64,000 bases of DNA, taken from Homarus americanus (taxonomy: Eukaryota; Arthropoda; Malacostraca; Decapoda; Nephropidae). The translations under genes and the position numbers were made by a program. The stretch covers positions 124,001 through 188,000 of the forward strand of contig NW_024753920.1 of assembly GCF_018991925.1 (NCBI RefSeq). Direction: 5' to 3'. The notes beneath the pieces are model-generated. The model was not told where the DNA came from. It worked only from the letters and a program-made list of their open reading frames with translations, and did not search any database. This document shows positions 54,871 through 64,000 of this stretch, piece by piece; position 1 is the first letter of the stretch, and every line of letters starts with the position of its first letter.

Positions 54871-57800
54871 ATGTACATAGTGGTGATACAAAGTGTATGG
54901 TGATGATGTGTGTAGTGGTGATGCAATGCAATGGTGAGGTGTGTATAGTGATATAATACAAGTATTTATTTGATGATAATGAACCGACATAGCATGGTGG
55001 TATAGTGTGTACCATAAATTTACAGTGCATTGAAGGCTAGTGCAGTTGATAGTGTAGTGGACGGTGTAGATGAGTAGGTACTGGTGTAGGTGATGAGAGA
55101 GTAGTGATGTAGTATAGTGGATGTAGGAAGATGATAGTGTAGTGGATGTAGTGAAGATGATAGTGTAGTGGATGTAGTGTAGATGATAGTGTAGTGACAT
55201 AGGATGATGTAGTGTGTAGTGTAGATGATAGTGTAGTGGATGTAGTGTAGATAATAGTGTACTGATGTAGTGTAGTGATGTTGTGTAGATGATAGTGTAG
55301 TGGATGACATTAGATCTACATATCATCCACTATCATCTACACTGTAGATGATAGTGTAGTGATGTAGTTTGATGATGGTGTAGTAATTGTACTGTAGATG
55401 ATAGTGTAGTGGATGATAGCGAAGTAGATGTAGTGTAGATGATAATGTAGTGGACGATAGTGTAGTAGATGTAGTGTAGATGATACTGCAGTGTATGATA
55501 GTGTAGGATGATAGATAGAATTCTACACTATCATGCTCTATCATATGCACTGTAGATTATAGTGGAGTGAATGTAGTGTAGTTGATAGTGTAGTGGATGT
55601 AGTGTAGATAGTTTAGTGATGATAGTAGTAGATATAGTGTAGATGATAGTGCACTGGATGATAGTGTTGTAGATGTAGTGTAGATGATGTTGTAGTGGAT
55701 GATAGTATAGTGGATGATAGTAGTATATGTAGTTTAGATCATAGTGTAGTGGAAGATAGTGTAGTAGATGTAGTGTAGATGATAGTGAAGTGGATGTAGT
55801 GTGGTGGATGATAGTGTAGTGGATGTAGTGTAGATGATAGTGTAGTGGATGTAGTGTGGATGATAGTGTAGTGGATGATAGTGAAGTAGATGTAGTGTCA
55901 TGTGTTGTAGGATGATAGTATAGTGGATGATAGTGTGATGAGTAGTGTAGTAGATGTAGTGTAGATGATAGTGTGAGTGGATGTAGTGTAGATGATAGTG
56001 TAGTGGATGATAGTGTAATAGATGTAGTGTGATGATGTTAGGTGTGATGATAGTGTAGTGGATGATAGTGTAGAATATACAGCGTAGATGATAGGTGTAG
56101 TAGATGTATTGTGCTATGATAGTGTAGTGATGTAGTGTAGATGATAGTGTAGTGGATGATAGTGATGATAGTGTAGTGATGATAGTGGCGTGTAGTGTGT
56201 GATGATAGTGTAGTGGATGTAGTGTGGATGATAGTGTAGTGGCATGATAGTGTAGTAGATGTGAGTGTAGATGGATAGTAGTGGATGTAGGTGGATGATA
56301 GTGTAGTGGATGATAGTGTAGTAGATGTAGTGTAGATGATGTGTAGTGATGTAGTGTGGATGATAGTGTAGGGATGATGGAAGCTGATGTAGTGTAGTGG
56401 ATGATAGTTTAGTGGATGATAGTAGTGGATGTAGTGTAGATGATAGTAGTGGATGTAGTGTAGATGATAGTGTAGTGATGGTGTGGATGATAGTGTAGTG
56501 GATGATAGTAGTGGATGTAGTGTGGTGATGATAGTGTGGATGTAGTGGATGATAGTGTAGTGGATGATAGTGAAGTAGATGTAGTTTAGATGATGTTTAG
56601 TGATGATAGTGTAGAGGGTAGTATAGATGATAGTAGTGGATGTAGTGTAGATGATAGTGTTGTGGATGGTGTGGATGATAGTGTAGGATATAGTGTAGTA
56701 GATGTAGTGTAGATGATAGTGTATTGGATGTGTGTGATGATAGTGTGGATGATAGTGTAGAGATGATTGTGTAGTGATTGTTAGGTGGAATTGATATTGA
56801 TCATGTAGTATCATTAGTTTAGATGAGTGTAGTTGATGTAGTAGATGATAGTGAGGATGGATAGTGTAGTGGATGGTGTGGATGATAGTGTGGTTGATAG
56901 TGTTGTAGATAGTGTAGATGATAGTGTAGATGTAGTAGAATATATTGAGGTGGATAGAGAGGATAGTAGTGTAGTGTGGATGATAGTGTAGTGGATGATA
57001 GTGTAGTGGATTGTGTGTGGATTATTAGGTAGTTTTTTTTTTGGGATGATAGTGTAGTGGATGTAGTGTAGATGAGAGTGAAGTGGATGATAGTGTAGTG
57101 GATGATAGTGTAGTGGATGATAGCATTGTAGATGTAGTGTAGATGACAGTGTAGTGGATGATAGTGTAGTGGGTGATAGTGTAGTGGATGATAGTGTAGT
57201 GGATGATAGCATTGTAGATGTAGTGTAGATGACAGTGTAGTGGATGATAGTGTAGTGGATGATAGTGTAGTGGATGATAGTGTAGTGGATGATAGCATTG
57301 TAGATGTATTGTAGATTACAGTGTAGTGGATGATAGTGTAGCGGATGATAGTGTAGTGGATGATAGTGTAGTGGATGATAGCATTGTAGATGTAGTGTAG
57401 ATGACAGTGTAGTGGATGATAGTGTAGTGGATGATAGTGTAGTGGATGTTAGTGTAGTAGATGTAGTGTGGATGATAGTGTAGTGGATGATAATGAAGTA
57501 GATGTAGTGTGGATGATAGTGCAGTGGATGAAAGTGTAGTAGATGTACTGTAGATGATAGTGTAGCGGATGATAGTGTAGTAGATGTAGTGTGGATGGTA
57601 GTGTAGTGGATGATAGTGTAGCAGATGATAGTGTAGTAGATGTAGTGTGGATGATAGTGTAGCGGATGATAGTGTAGTAGATGTAGTGTGGATGGTAGTG
57701 TAGTGGATGATAGTGTAGCAGATGATAGTGTAGTAGATGTAGTGTGGATGATAGTGTAGCGGATGATAGTGTAGTAGATGTATTGTGGATGATAGTGTAG

Positions 57801-57916
57801 TGGATGATAGTGTAGATGATAGTGCAGTGGATGTAGCGTAGATGATAGTGTAGTGGAGGATAGTCTCGTGGATGTAGTGAAGATGATAGTGTAGTGGAGG
57901 ATAGAGTAGTGCATGT
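54870..57916 (+). repeat. Long GATAGTGTAG satellite (copy A, right arm)
   Basis: About 3 kb of gatgatagtgtagtg and gatgtagtgtag sub-units. Near 57119-57462 a regular 86-bp higher-order unit appears (marker gatagcattg at 57119, 57205, 57291 and 57377), and near 57591-57790 a 97-bp one. Short inverted spots occur at 55328-55356 and about 55523-55545. His/Tyr/Thr-rich minus frames of up to 382 codons are repeat-derived. Confidence 0.93.
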
Positions 57917-58455
57917 AGTCTATATAAGAACATAAGGATGGAAGAAACTGCAGCGGGCCCATTGGCCCATACCGGGCAGTCCCATTTACACCCAGCCCCT
58001 ATTGCTCATATATCCATCCAACCTAAATTTGAAGCTACTCAACGTATTCGAGTTAATGATGTCATTTGGCAACTTGTTCCAGTCGTCCGCTACTCTATTT
58101 ACAACCCAATGTTTACCTATTTTGCGCCTAAATCTAAATTTGTCTAATTTAAAACCATCGTTACGAGTTCGCTCCTGGTTGGATAGTTTGAGTACCTCTG
58201 TAATGTCCCCTTTGTTTAGCTCTGACTTCCATTTATACACCTCTATCATGTCGCCCCTCACTCTACGTCTGTCGAGGGAGTGCAAATTACGATGCTTTAA
58301 CCTGTCTCTGTACTCAAGGTTCCTAATGCCCGTGATTAGTCTTGTCATTCTCCTCTGAATTCTTTCCAAGGATTCTATATCCATTCTGTAATACGGTGAC
58401 CAGAATTGAACTGCATAATCCAAGTGAGGTCTCACAAGCGCAAGATATAGTTTTA
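57917..58455 (-). mobile_element. 5'-truncated LINE, copy B (same family as copy A)
   Basis: About 540 bp on the minus strand: the end of the RT, the C-terminal domain and a 3' UTR ending tccttatgttcttata. It abuts the right end of the GATAGTGTAG satellite on one side and unique DNA on the other. Nucleotide similarity to copy A is high over the whole shared part, including the 3' UTR. Confidence 0.92.
57986..58440 (-). pseudogene. LINE RT C-terminal fragment, open frame
   Basis: About 150 codons without a stop, from ALVRPHLDYAVQFWSPYYR through RMTRLITGIRNLEYRDRLKH and DDWNKLPNDIINSN to NRGWV and TAA at 57986-57988. The two tryptophans lost in copy A are intact here, so this copy is younger or better kept. 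It is still only the last part of the enzyme, without the catalytic FADD, so it is a non-functional fragment. Confidence 0.9.
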
Positions 58456-58464
58456 AGACAAGTG

Positions 58465-58600
58465 ATCGTGGGCACTTTGTGCCCGGTGGCCAGTCCGGTG
58501 GTACAGTTTACCTGAGCACGAAAGTTCAAACGCTCGTGCTTGGCTTGCGCTCAACCACCGGAAGGCTGGCAGCGTACAGCGACATCGTTTACCAGCGTAA
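58465..58600. other. Palindrome-rich element with tRNA-like box motifs
   Basis: GGGCAC-ttt-GTGCCC at 58470-58484 is a perfect hairpin. At 58489-58570, GCCAGTCCGGTGGT pairs with ACCACCGG-a-agg-CTGGC (one 3-nt bulge), and nested inside AGCACGA (58515) pairs with TCGTGCT (58534). TGGCCAGTCCGG and AGTTCAAAC resemble pol III A and B boxes 37 bp apart. It could be a tRNA-derived SINE head, a foldback relic or a structured RNA. Confidence 0.4.
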
Positions 58601-58744
58601 ATAAAATGGTTAATTAATGTCTTCCTAAAGAAACCTTCGACATGGGATTTTTTCACCAAGTTTGATGAAAAACGATTGTGCCGTTTCGGCTGCCCAGAAC
58701 AGACACACACACAGACACACGGCTATTCCTATAGTAAATGAGAT

Positions 58745-59390
58745 AATCATGGTCGTGGTTGTTATTATCATGGTCGTGGTTGTTATTATCATGGTCGTGG
58801 TTGTTATTATCATGATCGTGGTTCTTATAATCACTGTCGTGGGTGTTATAATCATGGTCGTGGGTGTTATAATCATGGTCGTGGTTGTTATAATCATGGT
58901 CATGGTTGTTATAATCATGGTCGTGGGTGTTATAATCATGGTAGTGGTTGTTATAATCATGGTCGTGGGTGTTATAATCATGGTCGTGGTTGTTATAATC
59001 ATGGTCGTGGTTGTTATAACTGGCGGTCGTGTGTTATAACCGGCGGCAGGTTGTTATAACCGCGGTCGTGGCATAACCGCGGTCGCGTAAGCAGCAGTAA
59101 CCGCGGTCGTGGTTGTTATAACCGCAGGTGGTTGTTATAACCGCGGTCAAGTGCGCTACCGCGACGTGTTTTGGCAATCACAGTCGTGCGTTGTTACGGT
59201 CATGGTGGGCAGCTATAAATCGCGTCGTGTTATAACCACAGTCGTGGTTGCTATAACTGGCGCATGTAAAAGATAACTGCGGTCGGAGTGTTATAATCAT
59301 GGTCGGTTGTTATAACTGCGTCAAAAGAGTAATCATGGTCGTGGTTGTTATAATCATGGTCCTGGTTGTTATGTTTGTGTAGTGATCTTG
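58745..59390. repeat. 21-bp satellite, ataatcatggtcgtggttgt
   Basis: Regular at 58745-59015 (about 13 units) and 59325-59375. Between 59015 and 59320 the units are scrambled and tcatgg is replaced by ccgcgg. The seven-residue plus-strand Met/Val/Ile frame is repeat-derived. Confidence 0.92.
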
Positions 59391-59934
59391 TATCTAATAT
59401 GCTTGAGAGGAATAGAATATGGTTAGAATAATTAGTTGAAGAATTGTTCGTTATATGGAGAGGTTAAAATTATTAAAAATTATTATTATGAATCACCGAT
59501 GAGCATTCCGAGATAAGTTATATTTGAAGATAGGATTTGATTCTGGTTAGATTAGCCACTATTTGGCAAGTCATCACTGTGTTAAGTCATCATAAAGGTC
59601 ATTTCATGCAGTTGAAGTTTTAGACCTAATCTTCACATGACTGACCAACCATCGATGTTCTTTCCACGCGTGGTTGTTTTAGTTTTCAATGCGTTCTATA
59701 TGCATGCAGGATAAGACCTACTCACCGACGCCAGTGGTCAATTTGGTGTTATTCTTGTCTAGAAACGTTTCTAATCTGTCTCCAAGCTCCTTTCCATCCT
59801 GCCCACATCCCAAACTGTCTGTTCGTCTGTGTAGTTTGAAATGCTCGTCTGGTGCCAGTCGTCAACCCGTCTGTCTTATCCTTTGCTGGCAAGTTCGTCG
59901 CCTGTTCCAATGTGAACTTAAGTTTATCTAATAT
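59391..59934. other. Unique DNA between composite copies A and B
   Basis: Complex sequence. An 80-codon plus frame (59689-59931) and a 62-codon minus frame overlap it but have no recognised motif. Confidence 0.45.
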
Positions 59935-60435
59935 CATTATATATCAATTATCTATCATCACTACAGCAACAATTATCTATCATCACAGCATAAGTAACAC
60001 CATCTATCATCATATAACAATTACCCATCATCATTACATATAATTATTCATCATCATTACATATAACACTGATCCGTCATCACTAGCTATATCACTATTC
60101 ATCAATACTAAGTATAGAACAATATTCATCATCGGCCATATATAACACCCACCCATCATCACATATAACAATTGTCCATCATCACCATCCATCATCACTA
60201 CACATATAACACCATCCATCATCACAAATATACCTACCCATCATCATTAAGGCAACAATTATCTAACACACAGCATATACCATCCATCATCATTACATAT
60301 AATACTCCATCACGCCATATAATGATTATCTATCAATATAAGGTAAATAATACCTACCATCATTATGTATAAATAATTATCTAATATCATTACATATAAC
60401 ACCATCCATCATAATTACATATAACACCATCCATT
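59935..60435 (-). repeat. S25 satellite (composite copy B, left arm)
   Basis: catcatcactacatataaca-type units, much more decayed than in copy A, with interspersed caattatctatcatc variants. Confidence 0.85.
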
Positions 60436-60504
60436 TCACACAGATCCAAAGAAGTGGAGATTTTGGGGACACACACACAAACAGATGAAAGGATGAGGAC
60501 AGGA

Positions 60505-60740
60505 TGGTGGGAGATAGTGTAGTGGGATGAAAAATTATAGTGTAGGATGAGCAGTGTGATGATAGTGTAGGCGGATGGTGTGGATGATAGTGTAGGGATG
60601 TAGTGTAGACATAGTGTAGGATGATATTGTAGATGATATAGGAAAGGAATGTAGCAGATGATAGTGTAGTATGTAATGTAGATAGTAGTATTGAAGTTGT
60701 AGTGTAGGTGATAGTGTAGTGATTTGCACAACAGGTAGTG
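60505..60740 (+). repeat. Short GATAGTGTAG satellite (copy B)
   Basis: gatagtgtaggatg-type units with many deletions, in the same position relative to module G as 52680-52950. The junction 60436-60505 (acagatccaaagaagtggag) aligns with 52610-52680. Confidence 0.82.
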
Positions 60741-60990
60741 AAGGTGAATTACAAACTGAGAAACCAATAAATTGCCTGTTATTATTTTTATGTTTGCTTT
60801 CTTATGAAAACGTTGGAATACCGCTACCTTTACAAAATGTTTTACAGTGAAGAAAATAACAAGAAGAGAATGAAGAGGCCATACATCAGGTCCTCATCTA
60901 CGTATCAAACCGCCCACATATTTTTATTAAAACAAGCGGTCCTGAACTGTGTGAGAAAAATTTAATTCCAATACCAAAGTACTCCCTTGT
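60741..60990. repeat. Module G (copy B)
   Basis: Counterpart of 52951-53185, sharing catcaggtcctcatctacg and cgcccacatatttttattaa. Confidence 0.85.
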
Positions 60991-61304
60991 TAATGCCTCC
61001 CTTGTCCTCACTGGAAAGTCCTCGGCGACCGAGGCTTCCGGCGTCCTCCTGGAAGACCGAGGTGTCTCGGAGACTGAGGCGCTTCGGCGTCCTGAAGACT
61101 GAGGTGTCTCGGAGACTGGAGGCGTCTCTCGGCGTCCGGAAGACCGAGGCCCCGGAGACTGAGGTTTTGCGATTGAGGCTTCGAAGACTGGAGGTGTTTC
61201 GCCCAGAGGTTTTCTTATCCTGGAGGCCTTCAGTCCTGAAGCCTTTCGGTCATTGAGGCTTTTTCATGAAAGTTTTTCCGGAGGCCACCGGTCACTGATG
61301 CTTC
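60991..61304. repeat. Module R (copy B, first)
   Basis: gactgaggcgtctcggcg and gaggctt units, strongly eroded by single-base deletions. Confidence 0.82.
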
Positions 61305-61650
61305 TCTTTTGTGTGATACATTATTCTGCCAGCCATAATGGTTGGATAGAATTTAGGAAGATATTTCTTTTGCAATGTCGATAAGGACTTTTCTTTTGCC
61401 AGGGTCCGTCTTCCTTCATAACTTCTAATTTTATATTACGTTTTTCAAAGTGAAATAATATTGAATCTTTCGGAAACCAGCCTTATAGCGTTTTCCAGGT
61501 GGCTCACGAGGCGGTTATTTTGACGGTGAGCTTGTCACCGACAAACCTCAAGCGCGGACCAACGGTGTTCCCGACAACCGGTTTACCAAAGTAATGTAAG
61601 TGGAGGCTATACTTTTTCTAAAAGTACTTCCAATTCTGGGAGAGTAATCT
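61305..61650. repeat. Module E, copy E3
   Basis: Same block order as E1: ttgccagggtccgtcttcc, tttcggaaaccagcc, cgaggcggtta, GAGCTTGTC-acc-GACAAACCTC, acggtgttc, aaagtaatgtaagtgg, gagagtaatct. Confidence 0.88.
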
Positions 61651-62073
61651 TCGGTCACGATGCCTTCCAGCTTCTCGGTCATTGAGGCTTCGGTCACTGA
61701 TACCGTCACCGAGGCTCCTCTTTCTCCACGGAGTTCTCCTTCACGGAGTGTTTTTCACGGAGGCTCTGGTCCTGTGTAGGCTGCCTCGGTCACTGAGGCC
61801 ACTTTCCATCACGGAGTGCCTTCTTTGTGGTCACTGAGCCTGGTCACGCTGAGGCCTCACGGAGGTGCCCTTCTGTCATTGGAGTGCTCTTTTTCACGGA
61901 GGTTTCTTGTTCTGGAGGTGTCTCGGTCATTGAGGCCTCTGGTCACGGGAGTGCCTTTCCTTCACGGAGGCCTTCCCGGTCCCTGAGGCCTGGTCATTGA
62001 GGCTCACGGAGGCACCAGCGGAGGCACCGGTCACTGAGGCTTCGGTCACTGAGGCTCACTGGTTTTCACGGAC
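61651..62073. repeat. Module R (copy B, second)
   Basis: cggtcactgaggc and ttcacggaggc units, irregular. Confidence 0.82.
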
Positions 62074-62440
62074 AAGCTCTTGTGTGACAGGCCAGTTCGC
62101 CAAACGCCACACATGGACGGAAATGTCGGGAAAATTATTTTCTCCTTGGGTAGCTGTCAGAGGCAAAGGATCTTTTTTTGCCAGGGTCCGTTTTTTCCTA
62201 ATAAATTGCATTTTGGTAAGGCTGTTTTTTTCAAAATACGACATCGAATTTCGGAAACCAGCCTTTATAGCAACAGTGTGGTTCACGAGGCGTTACAGCT
62301 TGGTCAGGAGTTGTCACGACAAACCATAAGCTTTTTTTCTGACCAAATGGTGCCTGACAACCGGTTTGGTAGCTAAAGTAATGGGCGGGAGGCTTACATT
62401 TCTTTATTTAGAACGCACTCAGATTTCCGTGAGAGTAATC
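62074..62440. repeat. Module E, copy E4
   Basis: gtcagaggcaaaggatcttt, ttgccagggtccg, aatttcggaaaccagcc, gacaaccggttt, ggaggcttacatttc and ccgtgagagtaatc keep the order. The hairpin is reduced to gagttgtc-ac-gacaaac. Confidence 0.88.
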
Positions 62441-62619
62441 AATATATTTTGTTCAGTTTTGTTTTTCCATTTCAGAGATCGATGGGCAAATTTTTAGAGG
62501 AATCTGGCATGTACTTCTACATCAAACACCCCGCCACTGTCTCCAATTGCCAGCAAAATTAAAGGGAGCGAGATACAGCAAAACGTAAATAAAACCAGTA
62601 TTTGTGTTATGTAATGCAT
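62441..62619. repeat. Module F (copy B)
   Basis: atattttgttcagttttgtt, ccatttcagagatcgatggg and acatcaaacacc match 54713-54870. Confidence 0.85.
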
Positions 62620-64000
62620 AGGATGACAAAGTGTATGGTAATGATGTGGTGATGCAAATGCAATGCTAAGGCAATGGTGAGGTGTATAGTGACATAACAC
62701 AAGCATATATTGTGATGATAATGAAACCGACATATGGTGGTATAGTGGGGGCTATGTAACTTACACAGCATTGAAGGCTAAAAAGTTGATAGTAGGGATG
62801 TAGCAGAAGGTGGATGTAGTAAAATGATAGTGTTGTAATAGTGTAGATGATAGGTAGGGGTGTAGTGTAGACACAGTGTAGTGGATGTAGATAATAGGTA
62901 TCGGATGAGTGTGATGATAGGTAATGTGGAGTGTAGATCTTTGTTTGTCATTTACTGTCTTGTAGATGATGGTGTAGTGGATGTAGTATTGATAGTCTAG
63001 TGGATGATAGCTGGGATGTGTGTAGATGATAATGTAGTGTGATTTTGGTGTGTAGGATGTGGTGTAGATGATACTGCAGGATGATGGTGTAGTGGATGAT
63101 AGTTGATCTGCACTATCATGTTTTATCATATGCACTGTACATTATGTGGAGTGAATGTGGTGTAGTTGATGGTGTGTGGATGTGGTGTAGATGTTTAGGA
63201 TGATAAAGCAGATGAGATGATAAAAAATTGGATGATAAAAATAGAGATGAAGTAGATGATAGTGTTGTGGGTTGGAATGAGTAGATGGAGTGTAGATGAT
63301 GGTGTGGTTGTAGGTGGTGATAGTGTAGTGGGATGATGGTGTGTATGTGTGTTTAGATTATGTGTAGTGATATATGTAGTGGATGTGGTGTGGTGATAGG
63401 TAGTGTATGTTGTGTGATGATAGTGTAGATGGTGATGGTGTGGTAGTGTGTGTAGGATGATGTGTAGTGGATGTAGTGTGGATGTAGTGGATGTAGTGTG
63501 GATGATAGTGTTGTGGATGATAGTGTGGGATGTAGTGTAGATATAGTGTGTGGATTTAGTGTGGATGATGGGTGTGGATGTAGTGATGTAGATGTAGATG
63601 ATAGTGTAGTGGATGTGTGTGGATGATAGTGTAGTGGATGATAGTAGAGTGGTGTAGATGATAGCAGTGTGGGATGTGCAGATGATAGTGTTGGGGATGT
63701 GGATGATAGTAGAGTGATGATAGTGTAGGAGATGTAGTAGATGATAGTGTAGAATGTAGATGATAGTGTGGTGATGTAGAATAGATAGTAGAAAGATGAT
63801 AGGAAGTGCTATGAAGTTTAGACTATGTTTAGGGATGGTGTAGATGTAGATGACAGGTAGGATGTAGTGTAGATGATAGTGTAGGATGGTGTGGATGATA
63901 GTGGTGGATGATAGTGTAGTAGTGTAGTGTAGATGATGTGTGTAGATGTAGTGTAGAAAATAGTGAGGTGGATGATAGAATGGTAGATGTAGTGTGGATG
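62620..64000 (+). repeat. Long GATAGTGTAG satellite (copy B), runs off the window
   Basis: Same satellite as 54870-57916, in register at its start (the lead-in text aatgcaatgctaaggcaatg and cactatcatg at 63111 match 54920 and 55526). It is more eroded, with frequent one- and two-base losses. Confidence 0.9.

Noticed and set aside
56038..57962. Long minus-strand frames (up to 382 codons) rich in His, Tyr, Thr and Ile
   Set aside because: They are translations of the GATAGTGTAG satellite; no non-repetitive domain, start context or splice site supports a protein.

Overview
This window looks like eukaryotic intergenic or intronic DNA, most likely from a decapod crustacean (crab, shrimp, lobster or crayfish). 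Three things point there. Microsatellites and minisatellites are extremely dense: (CA)n, (GA)n, (AT)n, (AAT)n, (ACC)n, and dozens of tandem arrays with 10-31 bp units. Degenerate arthropod-type TTAGG/CCTAA tracts recur. Broken non-LTR retrotransposons have reverse transcriptase sequence of the kind common in decapod assemblies. The organism call is inference; no diagnostic host gene is visible. Most long open frames here are by-products of tandem repeats and are not annotated as genes.

Layout. 1-33 kb is a patchwork of AT-rich unique DNA, polypurine/polypyrimidine blocks (2.1-3.4, 4.5-5.1, 9.3-9.7, 11.8-13.1, 18.0-18.6, 27.1-27.6 kb), microsatellites and many short minisatellites. It includes an 8 x 14 bp higher-order repeat at 7.0 kb, head-to-head TTAGG/CCTAA tracts at 14.5-14.9 kb and an 0.8 kb array of 25 bp units at 23.4 kb. 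At 33.5-35.3 kb lies a 5'-truncated CR1/L2/jockey-like LINE on the minus strand. A second LINE relic (38.8-39.1 kb, plus strand) keeps the C-terminal part of another family. A third (45.4-46.3 kb, minus) is a different RT lineage. A second copy of the first family is at 57.9-58.5 kb. A tRNA-derived SINE-like element is at 43.2-43.3 kb.

Possible host-gene traces are weak. There is a 60-nt coding segment with start codon, splice acceptor and GTGAG donor at 44.80-44.92 kb (minus). A 49-codon GC-rich frame at 50.83-50.98 kb (minus) is followed by an AATAAA signal. Two short segments (20.90 and 30.42-30.49 kb, plus) are bounded by good splice sites. None is assigned a function.

The right-hand 12.5 kb (51.5-64 kb) is the most unusual part. 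It holds two copies, in the same order and about 7.6-7.8 kb apart, of a composite repeat. The order is: a 25 bp CATC-type satellite, a short GATAGTGTAG satellite, a unique segment G, a GAGGC-type array R, a ~350 bp conserved module E, R again, E again, a segment F, and a long GATAGTGTAG satellite. The left and right satellites appear to be the same family in opposite orientation, so the ~2 kb core sits between inverted satellite arms, much as in foldback transposable elements. The second copy is rich in small indels, which may be real divergence or uncorrected long-read error.
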